From Luteitalea sp. (GTDB lineage: Bacteria > Acidobacteriota > Vicinamibacteria > Vicinamibacterales > CAVVIG01), in the NCBI GenBank assembly GCA_009380045.1, contig WHSN01000019.1:1-36357 (forward strand): 36,357 nt of DNA, written 5' to 3'. Of the stretch, positions 7,144 to 16,563 are shown piece by piece. Under the pieces are notes generated by a model that did no database searches, was not told the DNA's origin, and saw nothing but the letters and a program-made list of their open reading frames with translations. Positions within the stretch are counted from its first letter, which is position 1; every line of letters starts with the position of its first letter. Made by a program: the position numbers and the translations under genes.

Positions 7144-9450
7144 ATGATCGCCACTTACGACTACAGTCTGGTCGGTCTATCGGTGTTGATCGCCATCTTC
7201 GCGTCGTACGCCGCTCTCGATCTGGCCGGGCGGACGACGGCGGCCCGGGACACCCGCCGATGGATCTGGTTGATTGGCGGCGCCAGCGCGATGGGGCTCG
7301 GCATCTGGGCGATGCACTACATCGGGATGCTGGCTTTCGACTTACCCGTTCCGGTTCTCTACGACGTGCCGACGGTGATCGCCTCACTACTGGCCGCCGT
7401 CGTGGCCTCCGCGGTGGCTCTATTCGTGGTCAGCCGGAACCGGCTGACCGTGCCCATCGTCGCGGCCGGCAGCATCGTCATGGGAAGCGGAATCGCGGTG
7501 ATGCACTACACGGGCATGGCCGCGATGCGGGTGGCTGCGATGTGCCACTACAACCTCTGGGTGGTGGCGCTGTCGGTCGCTCTCGCGATCGTCATCTCGC
7601 TGGTAGCCCTGATCCTGACATTCCTGTCTCGCGATGAAAGGAGAGTGAGCAGCTGGCGTAAGTTGGGCAGCGCTGTCCTGATGGGAGTGGCGGTTCCGGT
7701 GATGCACTACACCGGCATGGCTGCCGTCGACTTCACGGCGGCGCCGATGATCGGTGACACCTCCCGCGCGGTCAGCGTTTCCACGCTGGGCATCGCGGGC
7801 ATCAGCAGCGTCACGCTGATGGTCCTCGGCTTCGCCGTTCTCACCGCCATTGTCGATCGCCGATTCTCGTCACAGAGTCTCGAGCTGGAATCGACCGAGC
7901 ATCGCTACCGGATGCTCTTCGAGCGGAGCCTTGCCGGCGTGTACCGGTGCACGGTCGACGGGGCCGTCCTCGACGTCAACGAAGCCTGCTTCCGCATCTT
8001 CGGCTACGCCTCCCGTGAAGAGCAGCTCGCGGGCAATGCCGCGGATGTGTGGTTCGACCCGGCCGATCGGGCCGAGTTCGTCGCTCGCATCGTCCGGCTG
8101 AGGAGCGTGGTCAATTCCGAGGGCCGCTACCGTCGCAAGGATGGCACGCCGGTCTGGGTGCTCGAAAGCGTGACGCTGCTTGACGGCGCCAGGGGCGAGT
8201 CGGCAATCCTCGAAGGAACCCTGATCGATATCACGAGCCGCAAGCAGGCGGAGCAGGAGATGCACCGGGCCAAGGAAGCCGCCGAAAGCGCCAATCAGGC
8301 AAAGAGCGAGTTTCTTGCGAACATGAGCCATGAAATCCGCACCCCGCTGAACGGAGTCATCGGCATGACCGAGCTCCTGCTCTTCACCGAACTGAGCGGC
8401 GAGCAGCGCGGTTACGCCGAGGAGGTGCTGGGATCCGCGAAGTCTCTGTTGACGACCCTCAACGATATCCTCGACTACTCGAAGGTAGACGCCGGCCAGA
8501 TGCAGCTGGAGGCGATCGATTTCGTCCTCCAGACCTCGATCGAGGAAGTCGCGGGGCTACTGGCCGAGCGCGCGCAGTCGAAGGGCCTGGAGATCGCCTG
8601 CGTGATTCAGCACGACCTGCCGGCGGTGGTGCGAGGTGATCCAGGCAGGCTGCGCCAGATCCTCGCCAACCTTCTCGGCAACTCGATTAAGTTCACCCAG
8701 GCGGGAGAAGTCGTCCTGCGGGCAAGACTGGCCGGCGAATCGGCTGACGAGGTGACGGTCCGCTTCGATCTCACCGACACTGGCATCGGCATCTCCTCCG
8801 ACGACCTTGGCCGGCTGTTCCAGTCCTTCTCGCAAGCGGACGGATCGACCACCCGCAAGTTCGGCGGCACCGGGCTCGGGCTCGCGATCTCGAAGCGCCT
8901 GACTGAGCTCATGGGAGGAGAAATCGGGGTCGAGAGCGAGGTCGGCAAGGGCAGTACTTTCTGGTTCACCGTGAGGCTGCACAAGGTTCCGGCGAGTCGG
9001 ATGGTCGCCCCCACTCTTCGTGAGGGCCTCCGCGGGTTGCATGCTCTGGCGGTGGACGACAACGAGACCAGTCTGCAGCTCCTTCGAGCCCAGACGCGCT
9101 CGTGGGGAATGCTGTGCGATGTCACCACCGACGGGACAGCGGCGTTGCAGATGATCGACAGCGCTTCACGAACGCGGCCCTACGACATCGCGATCCTGGA
9201 CCTGCAGATGCCAGGCATGGACGGCCTCGAACTGGCCGAGGCCATCAAGCGCGAGCCGTCGAATAGGACGATCAAGCTGGTTCTGTTGACTTCGATGGCC
9301 CAGCGGGATCGTGTCGCAGGGTCAGAGCCGGCGGGCATCGCCGGGTATCTGGGCAAGCCGGTTCGCGAGGCCGAGTTCTACGATTGCCTCCGCGCGGTGA
9401 TGGCTCCTCCCTTACAGCAGCCGAGCGTGAAGGGCGCCGTCGAACGGTAA
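7144..9450 (+). CDS. MHYT-domain hybrid sensor histidine kinase
   Basis: This is a 768-residue inner-membrane sensor. Residues 1-~240 are a seven-helix MHYT domain with the diagnostic motif three times: MHYIGM at 57, MHYTGM at 120 and MHYTGM at 187. This domain is proposed to bind a metal and sense O2, CO or NO. A PAS domain follows (about 257-378, [19 protein letters not shown]). HisKA has the phospho-acceptor in [11 protein letters not shown] (H396). The HATPase contains DTGIGI and [12 protein letters not shown]-terminal receiver (about 630-755) has LALDDN-like acidic start residues (AVDDN), phospho-acceptor D686 in [10 protein letters not shown], and the conserved K in GKPV. It is followed 60 bases later by the TIR gene on the same strand. 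No HPt or DNA-binding partner lies beside it, so its output is unknown. Confidence 0.93.
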   Translation: MIATYDYSLVGLSVLIAIFASYAALDLAGRTTAARDTRRWIWLIGGASAMGLGIWAMHYIGMLAFDLPVPVLYDVPTVIASLLAAVVASAVALFVVSRNRLTVPIVAAGSIVMGSGIAVMHYTGMAAMRVAAMCHYNLWVVALSVALAIVISLVALILTFLSRDERRVSSWRKLGSAVLMGVAVPVMHYTGMAAVDFTAAPMIGDTSRAVSVSTLGIAGISSVTLMVLGFAVLTAIVDRRFSSQSLELESTEHRYRMLFERSLAGVYRCTVDGAVLDVNEACFRIFGYASREEQLAGNAADVWFDPADRAEFVARIVRLRSVVNSEGRYRRKDGTPVWVLESVTLLDGARGESAILEGTLIDITSRKQAEQEMHRAKEAAESANQAKSEFLANMSHEIRTPLNGVIGMTELLLFTELSGEQRGYAEEVLGSAKSLLTTLNDILDYSKVDAGQMQLEAIDFVLQTSIEEVAGLLAERAQSKGLEIACVIQHDLPAVVRGDPGRLRQILANLLGNSIKFTQAGEVVLRARLAGESADEVTVRFDLTDTGIGISSDDLGRLFQSFSQADGSTTRKFGGTGLGLAISKRLTELMGGEIGVESEVGKGSTFWFTVRLHKVPASRMVAPTLREGLRGLHALAVDDNETSLQLLRAQTRSWGMLCDVTTDGTAALQMIDSASRTRPYDIAILDLQMPGMDGLELAEAIKREPSNRTIKLVLLTSMAQRDRVAGSEPAGIAGYLGKPVREAEFYDCLRAVMAPPLQQPSVKGAVER

Positions 9451-9482
9451 CCTGCGGCGGATGAAAGGCACGGGCCGTGGTT

Positions 9483-9499
9483 TACACTTGCTCGAGCAA
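9483..9499 (+). promoter_or_regulatory. Putative -10 element and 12-bp palindromic operator of the TIR operon
   Basis: TACACT (9483-9488) resembles a -10 hexamer and is joined to the perfect palindrome TTGCTCGAGCAA (9488-9499), placed 11 bases before the GTG start of the TIR gene. A convincing -35 element is not visible. A repressor bound here would block the promoter. The palindrome is a fact of the sequence; its role is inference, and CTCGAG cores arise easily in GC-rich DNA. Confidence 0.35.
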
Positions 9500-9510
9500 T
9501 CTGTCCCGCC

Positions 9511-10734
9511 GTGGAAAAACACGTCTTCATCTCGTACGCGTCGGCCGATCGCCCGGCCGCTGAGAGGGTTCGCGACGATCTCGAGTCCGACGGGATCGCC
9601 TGCTGGATGGCGCCGCGCGACGTCCCCCCCGGCGCCGACTACGCGACGGCGATCACCGACGCGATCGGATCCTGCCGGGTCCTTCTGCTGCTGTTCAGCG
9701 CTTCCGCCGCCGCGTCGGACCACATCGAGCGCGAGGTGCACCTGGCGGTCAGCGCGAAGGCGGTGATCGTCCCGTTGCGGCTCGAGCCACTCGAGCCGGT
9801 CGGATCGCTGAAGTACCTGCTGGCGAACGTCCAACGCATCGATGCCTTTCCCCGGCTCGAACCGCAGTTACGGCTCCTCAGCGCGGAGATCCGTCGAGTG
9901 CTCCCGGTTCGGGCCGCCGCTTCGGGGCCGACCCGGCGGTCTCCTTTTCAGCACGTGCTGGCGGCTGCTGGAGCGTGGGCGGTGGTGATCGGATTCGAAG
10001 TCCTGCTGCTCGAGTGGATCCGCAGGGTCTGGTTCAACCTCGTTTCATTCTGGAGCATGCCGGTCGAGATCCTCCGGGCTCCGGCTCTCGCGTTCCTGCT
10101 TGCAATCCCGCTGATTGCGGCGCTCGCGCTGCAGTACCTCGCGCATCGCAACCTGAACCGGATTGCGACGCTCGACGCGCTGTTCGCGGTCTCCGCCGGC
10201 GGCGGCGCGCGGGTACGGCTCGGCGGATCTGCGTGCCTGTGGCTCGGTGCGGCGATCGCGATCGTGCTGACGCCGGCGACGGTCACGGTGCGGCTGGCGG
10301 ACGGAAAAATCGAGGGCGGGGACAGCTATCTCCGGGCCAGAAATTGCCTGCCGAGCGCCAGTTACACCGTGCAGTCAGCCAACCACTACGCGGTCGATTT
10401 ACGAGTGGGTTCGCGGAATCCTCCCGGGAAGTACATGCTGCGCGCCGAATTGATGCCCTATGCGACCGCGGACGGTGTAGAGTTCTGCGAGGTCTGGCTG
10501 GACCGGAGCTTCGGCGTGACCAGGGTGACCCCGATGTCCGACGACCAGCGATCGAGCGGCTACGTCGAGGTCGAAGGGGCATTCGACCTCGTGGCAGTGC
10601 ATCGATCGCTGCTGTTCAACGTCAGGCACTATCGGGACAGCGAACCTTCACCACTGACGACCGTCACCGCCAGTGCCACGCGCGGTCCAGTGCAGGCGAC
10701 TGATGATGAACCGATTGCGCTGCCTCTCCGCTAG
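9511..10734 (+). CDS. TIR-domain membrane protein with extracytoplasmic C-terminal domain
   Basis: This 407-residue protein starts at GTG 9511; the start must be here because the TIR fold begins at once (HVFISYASADR). The TIR_2-type domain covers residues 1-~130, with CWMAPRDVPPG as the BB-loop region and SDHIEREV placing E75 at the catalytic glutamate position of NAD-cleaving TIR enzymes. Three hydrophobic helices follow (about 149-168, 191-211, 239-259). With the TIR domain in the cytoplasm, an odd number of helices puts the ~145-residue C-terminal domain (beta-rich by its look, unrecognised) outside. Its last 32 bases overlap the next gene, which is secreted, so the two are translationally coupled. 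TIR domains cleave or cyclise NAD+ or act as scaffolds; which applies here cannot be told. There is no clear Shine-Dalgarno. Confidence 0.85.
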   Translation: MEKHVFISYASADRPAAERVRDDLESDGIACWMAPRDVPPGADYATAITDAIGSCRVLLLLFSASAAASDHIEREVHLAVSAKAVIVPLRLEPLEPVGSLKYLLANVQRIDAFPRLEPQLRLLSAEIRRVLPVRAAASGPTRRSPFQHVLAAAGAWAVVIGFEVLLLEWIRRVWFNLVSFWSMPVEILRAPALAFLLAIPLIAALALQYLAHRNLNRIATLDALFAVSAGGGARVRLGGSACLWLGAAIAIVLTPATVTVRLADGKIEGGDSYLRARNCLPSASYTVQSANHYAVDLRVGSRNPPGKYMLRAELMPYATADGVEFCEVWLDRSFGVTRVTPMSDDQRSSGYVEVEGAFDLVAVHRSLLFNVRHYRDSEPSPLTTVTASATRGPVQATDDEPIALPLR

Positions 10735-12301
10735 TCTCGTTGCGGCACTTGCCGCCGGTACGCTGTCGGTGCAGCCGGACGCCCAGGTGCGGGGTGGCGC
10801 CTGGTTCAGCCTTCAGAGCACGTCACCTTCACCGCTCGGTCAGCAGATCGAACGCCTCGTCGTCGACGTGCTTGGCAACAGATATGGGAATCTCGCGTAC
10901 TCGACCGGCGCGGCCTCTACGATCTCCGGCATGCTGGCAACCCGTGGTCCGACCGACCTCACGTTCGTCGCCGGACGCGCGGCCGACATCACCGAGTTCG
11001 TTCGCAACGATCGGTTCCAGACCATCGCGAAGCTCAGGCTCGAGATCGTCAACGCGCGGCTCGGGGCGGCGCCCTTTTACCTGTTCACCAACGCCGAGAA
11101 GGAACGCAACCTGCGTCAACCCTCGGCTCCGGTGCGCGTGTTGTACGCGTCACGAGCGGGCACGCTCCAACCGAGCGACATCCACGCGCTGATCGCCAAA
11201 GTCCTCGGCACACAACCGACCGTCCCCGTTGGATTGAACAGTCCTGACGAGCTCGCACGACGGCTGCTTGCCGACAACCGGGCCGACGGGGTTGACGTCG
11301 TCGGGATCTACGATCAGGAGCCGTCGCAGTTTCTGCACGACTTCCTGAGGGCATACGATGTCGAGCGCGCCAGTGTCGCGACCACCGCTGGCACCCAGCA
11401 GCTCGTCCAGATGCTGGTGTTTCCCACGGGAACCAAGGATGCTGACCGCGATCGGCTCCAGACCAATCGCCTGCAGTCGGTTCAAGGCAACCTGACCTAC
11501 GCGCTGGTTCGATTCGACGATGTCGCGGTCGAAGGGCTCGACGAGGTGGCGCCGCAGCAAAAGGACGGGATTCTGGCGGTGACCGACACGCAGGGCGACG
11601 CCGCGCCGGACTCGCTCTGGGTGATGAGCAACCTCAGATCAGTGGCTGGCGAGCAGACCGGCGAACAGGAGTACCAGCGCCTCAGGCGCCTGCTGGGTGA
11701 CGCGTACTTCGTCGGCCTGATGTCCAGCGACGACTTCCAGCGCCGATGTGAAAACGGCGGCGCGCCATACGGAGCGTATCTGCTCGACGCGCAACTGGCG
11801 GACCGTCAGAATCTCGCCAAGGCGCTCGCCTTCTGGAGCGACATCGTGATGCGGAGCGGCACGGCGGCGTCGGCCGAAGCGGCCCGTCTCGCGGATCAGC
11901 GGGTGCTGGTCGAATCGATGCTGCGCCAGCGCCTCGACGTGCAACTCACCACCAGCCGGGGGCGGGCCGACCTCGTGGCGCGGCTGAGCGGGCCCCGCGC
12001 GGGCGTCCGCGAGCAGTTCAGCGACGCCGACGGGTCTCTCTTCGGCCTGGCGCTCGAGGACATCCAGGCGGCGCTCCGATCGACCGATCGAAGCGTCCGG
12101 TTGAAGCGGCTGTCGGGAGGTCGCGCCAAGCTGCTCGCGCTCATCGAAAAGGGCAGCGGGCCGGCATGTCGAGGCAAGGATCTCGGGCTGTTCGGTCGAG
12201 GGCTCGATCCATTTTTCTATCTGGGTCTCGTCGATGCCTACGCCGGGCTCGAGAGCTCGACGACCGGAGGCGGAGGCGCGCCTCCTCCTTTGCGAAGGTA
12301 G
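10703..12301 (+). CDS. Secreted protein with TAXI/binding-protein-like N-terminal region
   Basis: This is a 532-residue protein. ATG 10703 or the adjacent ATG 10706 precedes a signal peptide (MMNRLRCLSASLVAALAAG, cleavage near the QPDAQ), so I reject the longer in-frame opening at 10673. The region after it (GQQIERLVVDVLG, STGAASTISGMLATRG, DLTFVAGRAADI) follows the logic of TAXI-type TRAP solute receptors: an early helix, a sampling loop, then a DLxFV strand. The similarity is weak and is my inference. The C-terminal ~250 residues are helical, ending in a Gly/Pro-rich tail, and unrecognised. The start lies inside the end of the TIR gene, and no TRAP permease genes are nearby, so the partner is more likely the TIR protein's outer domain than a transporter. 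Confidence 0.75.
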   Translation: MMNRLRCLSASLVAALAAGTLSVQPDAQVRGGAWFSLQSTSPSPLGQQIERLVVDVLGNRYGNLAYSTGAASTISGMLATRGPTDLTFVAGRAADITEFVRNDRFQTIAKLRLEIVNARLGAAPFYLFTNAEKERNLRQPSAPVRVLYASRAGTLQPSDIHALIAKVLGTQPTVPVGLNSPDELARRLLADNRADGVDVVGIYDQEPSQFLHDFLRAYDVERASVATTAGTQQLVQMLVFPTGTKDADRDRLQTNRLQSVQGNLTYALVRFDDVAVEGLDEVAPQQKDGILAVTDTQGDAAPDSLWVMSNLRSVAGEQTGEQEYQRLRRLLGDAYFVGLMSSDDFQRRCENGGAPYGAYLLDAQLADRQNLAKALAFWSDIVMRSGTAASAEAARLADQRVLVESMLRQRLDVQLTTSRGRADLVARLSGPRAGVREQFSDADGSLFGLALEDIQAALRSTDRSVRLKRLSGGRAKLLALIEKGSGPACRGKDLGLFGRGLDPFFYLGLVDAYAGLESSTTGGGGAPPPLRR

Positions 12302-12350
12302 GCGCCACACCCTGCAGCCGACCGCACGGGCTGTGGCCGAGCCAAGCGCG

Positions 12351-14264
12351 ATGTCAGACCCACCGGGCAGGGCCGGAGGCGCCTGGGCCCTGACTGCGCT
12401 CTGGGCGGCGCCATCGGTCGCCGTCCTATGCGCCCTCGCGGCGCTGGTCATCGATCGTCCGGGGTACTCCCCGGACGAAGAGATCACGGCCGTCATAGCG
12501 ACGTCGATTGGCTCGAGCGGTATGCCGCTTCTCCCCTCGGGCGTTCTGTACAACCGAGGGGTCCCCTATCTCTACTTCGCGTGGCTGACAGGTGCGCTGC
12601 TTGGACCGTCGATGCTCGCATGGCGCGCAGCGAGCCTGCTGTGCGCAGCCGCCGGCCTCGCGATGGCCTTCAGGCTCGGCCGTACGCTGGGCGGCAGCGT
12701 CTTCGGCGTTCTGCTCACGCTGCTGCTGGCGTCGTGTCCGCCGTTTGTTGCGGCGTCAGTCTTTGCCCGCCAGTACAGCGCGCTCGTCGCCGCGGCGCTA
12801 TTGTTCATCTGGTTGTTCACGAGATGGGCCGTCGAACGCCGACGCCCCTGGCCGGCACTGTTCGCTCTCGCCGTGGTGGCGCTCCTCCATCCGCTCGGCA
12901 TCGCGCTCGCGGGATTGCCGATCGTGTATGTCGCGCTCGACAGCGCCGTGGGACGCGCGTCTGCAGTGCGATTCGCCCTCGCCGCTGGCGCCGTCGTGTC
13001 GTTGGTCTCGTTGGCCTCCTACGGCGCTCATTTCATCTCCCTGCAAGTGGCCGGAGTATCAGTCTCCGCCGATACCGCCATCTACGCCGTTCCCACTCCC
13101 GCTCTTCCGGCGCTGTACGTCGTGTCGCTTGCGACCTACCGCTCATGGATCGCGGGCGTGATCGTGCTCGGGCTGCTTGGATACGTGATGCACCGCTCGA
13201 GCCCCGGCAACAGCGCGCTGATCATCGGCTGCGTCATTTGCGCGCTCGGCTTCCAGCTCGGAGTCATGCTGCTGGCCGGTGTGATCGCGACCGTCATGAA
13301 GCCGGACGAGGTCCGTCGATGGCTCTTCTGCGTCGTGCCGCTCGCCATTGCGTCGGTTGTCTGGTGGTCGATGCACACCGCGGTGGTAACCGACGTGCAG
13401 CTCTCCGTGGGGCTGGCTCTCGGCCTTGCGCGAGCCGCGAGCTCGTACCCTTTGAGCTACGCGTTATTCGCCTTGGGCGCTTTTCCCGTGATGACCACGC
13501 TCGTCGTGCTGGGTTGTGCCGAGGCGATGGCCCGGCCAGAGAGCGTTGCCAGCCGGACGATCCGCGGGCTCGTCGTGCTGACGCTGTCCCTGCTCGCCGC
13601 ATTCGCGGTGGCGTCGGTGCCGGTGACCGAGCGGTACCTGCTGCTGCCCTGGACGTTTCTCTCGATCGTCGCAGTCTCGGGCATCGCGGCGGGTGCGGGG
13701 CTTCTCGGCCGTCAGCGTGTTTCGCCGGCCATCCTTCGCGTCGCCATCCCGGTCTTTGTCGCCGCGGCCGGCGGCGGTCTACTCGAGGGACATTACCTGT
13801 ATGCGCGGGCTCGAGAGACGCTCGTGGCTGTTCCGCTCGCCCAGCGAGCGCTCGCCCCAGCGACCGGTCCGTCGTGGACGCCGGAACGCTTGAGTTCCCT
13901 GCTGGCGCCGGGCGACACGGTCGTGTGCACGGAGGAATTGGCGTGCCGTTACCTGGTCGGACGGCTCGATTACCTGTTTGCTTTACCGCCGGCGGATGTC
14001 GCACACTACGTCGTCTCTCGCGGCGGCTCGCCAGTGGGCTTCTATGCGGGCGCGCCGGTGATCTCGAGCGGACCGCGCCTCGAAGAGCTCATCGTTGGCG
14101 ACAGTTCGCACTGCGTCGTCGTCGTGACCCTGCGGACCGGGAAGGTAGGGTTCGAGGAATACAACACGGTGGTCGCGGCAACGGGAGCCCGGTTTGAATC
14201 TCGCGTCTTGCTCGCGAACGACGAGACCCGTGTGATCCGGATCTGCGGTTTCTCGCGCCAATAG
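12351..14264 (+). CDS. Multi-pass membrane protein, GT-C glycosyltransferase-like
   Basis: This is a 637-residue protein from ATG 12351, 49 bases after the secreted binding-like gene; frames upstream of that ATG overlap the previous gene and look non-native. After the first membrane helix (SVAVLCALAALVI) comes DRPGYSPDEEITAVIA, an acidic first outer loop of the kind that carries the catalytic Asp in GT-C enzymes such as ArnT/PMT relatives. Around ten further hydrophobic helices follow, and a soluble ~130-residue C-terminal domain starts near residue 505. Such proteins transfer a sugar from a polyprenyl-phosphate carrier on the outer face of the membrane. Donor and acceptor are unknown. The GT-C assignment rests on architecture and the DE loop, so another integral membrane protein remains possible. 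Confidence 0.7.
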   Translation: MSDPPGRAGGAWALTALWAAPSVAVLCALAALVIDRPGYSPDEEITAVIATSIGSSGMPLLPSGVLYNRGVPYLYFAWLTGALLGPSMLAWRAASLLCAAAGLAMAFRLGRTLGGSVFGVLLTLLLASCPPFVAASVFARQYSALVAAALLFIWLFTRWAVERRRPWPALFALAVVALLHPLGIALAGLPIVYVALDSAVGRASAVRFALAAGAVVSLVSLASYGAHFISLQVAGVSVSADTAIYAVPTPALPALYVVSLATYRSWIAGVIVLGLLGYVMHRSSPGNSALIIGCVICALGFQLGVMLLAGVIATVMKPDEVRRWLFCVVPLAIASVVWWSMHTAVVTDVQLSVGLALGLARAASSYPLSYALFALGAFPVMTTLVVLGCAEAMARPESVASRTIRGLVVLTLSLLAAFAVASVPVTERYLLLPWTFLSIVAVSGIAAGAGLLGRQRVSPAILRVAIPVFVAAAGGGLLEGHYLYARARETLVAVPLAQRALAPATGPSWTPERLSSLLAPGDTVVCTEELACRYLVGRLDYLFALPPADVAHYVVSRGGSPVGFYAGAPVISSGPRLEELIVGDSSHCVVVVTLRTGKVGFEEYNTVVAATGARFESRVLLANDETRVIRICGFSRQ

Positions 14265-14337
14265 GTTCAGGGGGAAGCGGCCCCTGGCGTTGTGTTGATT
14301 GTCGTGGGAGGAAACGTCGCTTCTTGGAGCGTGTGAC

Positions 14338-15030
14338 ATGGTCAAAGCAACTGTCGGTGCGGTGTGGGTTTTGGCCGGTTTATGTTTCACTGCCTGCGGC
14401 GACGGGGGGCCCGGGCCGTCCCCGCCGCCGCCTCAACCGCCTCCGCCTCAGCCAGTAGTAGTCAGGACGGTGACCGTGGGAGGAGTGCCCGCGAATCTGA
14501 TTCCTCCCGGAACGGCGCAGCTCACCGCGACGGCGACATTGTCGGACAACTCGACCCAGAACGTCACGACAACCGCGACCTGGGAATCGTCGAACACGGT
14601 TGTCGCCTCGGTCAACGCCGGTCTGGTCACCGCCCGCGCCCCTGGGGTTGCGGATATCAGCGCCACGTTTCAGGGCGTGCGCGGCACGGCCCCCGTTTCT
14701 GTCGGCGCGGCGAGTGTCAGGGCCAATCCGGGCGGTCCCTATACCGCCGAGCACGACGAGAATGTCACGTTCAGTGGGCTCGGCTCGACGTCTTCGCCGT
14801 TCAACATCGTCACGTTCAGCTGGAACTGTGGCCAGAGCGTCGCGTCGAACTGCGATCAGCAGGGGCCGACGCCGACATTCAGGTACCGCAAGTGCGGTGT
14901 CAATAACCGGCCGTCCTGTCGGACGGGCAGCTCCAACCTGGCCGATTACGCGGTGCGGCTCACGGTTACCGATTCGCAGGGCAATTCCAACACGGCGACG
15001 ACGACGGTCACCGTTCAGAACTCGTACTGA
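14338..15030 (+). CDS. Lipoprotein with Big_2-like and PKD-like domains
   Basis: This is a 230-residue protein from ATG 14338, with TTGGAG about 8-13 bases upstream. Residues 1-20 are a lipoprotein signal ending VLAGLCFTAC, with C20 the lipidation site (Phe at -3 is unusual). A Pro-rich spacer (PSPPPPQPPPPQP) lifts the domains off the membrane. Residues ~45-125 form a bacterial Ig-like (Big_2) domain: GTAQLTATATLSD, WESSNTVVASVN, GLVTARAPGVADISAT. Residues ~127-228 are PKD-like: ANPGGPYTAEHDENVTFSG, a WNCGQ segment, and YAVRLTVTDSQGNSNT. Four cysteines in the second domain may form disulphides. It is probably a surface or periplasmic adhesive module. It lies 7 bases before the outer-membrane protein gene, so they are likely co-transcribed. 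Confidence 0.85.
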   Translation: MVKATVGAVWVLAGLCFTACGDGGPGPSPPPPQPPPPQPVVVRTVTVGGVPANLIPPGTAQLTATATLSDNSTQNVTTTATWESSNTVVASVNAGLVTARAPGVADISATFQGVRGTAPVSVGAASVRANPGGPYTAEHDENVTFSGLGSTSSPFNIVTFSWNCGQSVASNCDQQGPTPTFRYRKCGVNNRPSCRTGSSNLADYAVRLTVTDSQGNSNTATTTVTVQNSY

Positions 15031-15037
15031 CCGCATC

Positions 15038-16351
15038 GTGCTGTGTCCGCCCCCAGGTCTCGTCGCGCGCTCGATGGCCTTGTGTCTGCTGACATCGACG
15101 CTGGCGGCCGGCGAGCTGCTGGCGCAGACCAACGAACGGTTGTACGAGAACCTCGATTTCCGCTTCGAAACACCGGGCGCTCGAGCGCTCGGCATGGGCC
15201 GGACGTTTGTCGGTGTGGCCGACGATGCGACGGCGGCGCTGAGCAACCCGGCGGGCCTGTCCAATCTGCTCGAGCAGGAGTTCTCGCTCGAGTTCAGGGG
15301 GACGGACATGAAGCGCCGGCCAACGGCATCGTTCGGGGCCGGCGACAGCCAGGCGTTTGGTCAGTTCGTGTTCACACCATCGTTCATGAGCTACGCCCTC
15401 CCGTTCAGGCGAGCGACGCTCCTGCTGTTCAGGAGCTCTCTGCAGAACTTCAAGGAGAGCTTCGAGTTCGGCCCCCGTGCCGTGCCGAGGCGCGAAGCGC
15501 CCGAGGACGGCGCCTTCGGCACGATTGCCGTCTCGGCGGAGAATCTCGGCGTGGGCGGCGCCTATGTCATCAACCGGGCGTTGTCGGCCGGTGGATCCTT
15601 CAACCTCGTGTCGCTCGATCTCGCCAGCGAGGCGCGCTCGGGCACACGCCTCAACCCGCGCAACGGCACGAACACCATCGCATCGGGCTATCGGTGGTCC
15701 GGTTCCGCCGGGGTGCTTTTCAAGCCACGGCGTGGAGTGGCCGTCGGCGCGACCTACCTGCACCGCTCGATCTTTCCCTTCGAGACGCGGCTGTTCGGGC
15801 GCTTCTTGTGGACCCAGTTCGACCCTGAAGGTTCCGTCATCCTCACCGGTGAAGCTCGCAAGGTCGACTACGTGATCCCGGCACGATATGCCGTCGGCGC
15901 ATCGTGGCGGGCGAGGGATGAACTGACCCTCGCGCTCGATGTGTCGCGGGTCCTCTACTCCCAGCGGGTCACGAGCAACTTCGTGGTCGTGGATTTCATC
16001 GATCCGGCAGCCGGACTGACGGCGTCGAATTTCTACGTCAAGGACGTGTCGGAGATTCACGCCGGCGCCGAATACCGGTTCTATCTGCAACGCTCGACCA
16101 TGGCGGTTCGGGCTGGTCTCTTCACCGATCCGAGCCACCCGCTGCGTTTTCGGAGCGGCGGCAACAACCTGGCGCATCCGGCGAACATGCTCCTCGATTT
16201 CAGGTTCAACACGGTACCGGACAAGACCGATGTCGGAGCCACCGCCGGCGGTGGCATCGCCCTGGCAGACCGCGTTCAAGTGGACGCCGCGGTGAGCTTC
16301 GTTCACGACCAGACACAGTTCGTCGCGTCACTGGTGTTCCGGTTGAGATGA
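15038..16351 (+). CDS. Outer-membrane beta-barrel protein, OmpP1/FadL-like
   Basis: This is a 437-residue protein. GTG 15038, 7 bases after the lipoprotein stop, gives a complete signal peptide with a basic n-region (LVARSMALCLLTSTLAAGE); an ATG at 15074 would leave no positive charge ahead of the hydrophobic core. The mature N-terminus has the family signature PGARALGMGRTFVGVADDAT followed by ALSNPAGL, typical of OmpP1/FadL/TodX and related barrels. The rest alternates hydrophobic and polar residues in ~10-residue strands and ends in VASLVFRLR, an amphipathic last strand, though the terminal residue is Arg rather than Phe. FadL-type proteins admit hydrophobic substrates; the substrate here is unknown. 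Confidence 0.85.
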   Translation: MLCPPPGLVARSMALCLLTSTLAAGELLAQTNERLYENLDFRFETPGARALGMGRTFVGVADDATAALSNPAGLSNLLEQEFSLEFRGTDMKRRPTASFGAGDSQAFGQFVFTPSFMSYALPFRRATLLLFRSSLQNFKESFEFGPRAVPRREAPEDGAFGTIAVSAENLGVGGAYVINRALSAGGSFNLVSLDLASEARSGTRLNPRNGTNTIASGYRWSGSAGVLFKPRRGVAVGATYLHRSIFPFETRLFGRFLWTQFDPEGSVILTGEARKVDYVIPARYAVGASWRARDELTLALDVSRVLYSQRVTSNFVVVDFIDPAAGLTASNFYVKDVSEIHAGAEYRFYLQRSTMAVRAGLFTDPSHPLRFRSGGNNLAHPANMLLDFRFNTVPDKTDVGATAGGGIALADRVQVDAAVSFVHDQTQFVASLVFRLR

Positions 16352-16563
16352 TCCGCGCGATGAGCTCTGCGTCGGGCCGTCGCGTGTGAGCGACTGGCCG
16401 CGCGGCGGAGCCGACGATGCGCGATGCGTTGTCGTACCGGATCGATGACCTTGTCCGTGACTCAGGAACGGCAGGTCACGACGATCGCTGCCGAGCGCGC
16501 CGAGCTCGCGGAGAAATGATGTGGGAAAGCCTGCTCCACGAGTGAGGGCAGGCAGGAGACAGG

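Noticed and set aside
12428-14197. 589-codon plus-strand frame overlapping the GT-C-like gene
   Set aside because: The alternative frame has clear membrane helices; this one is Arg-rich and lacks any fold signal.
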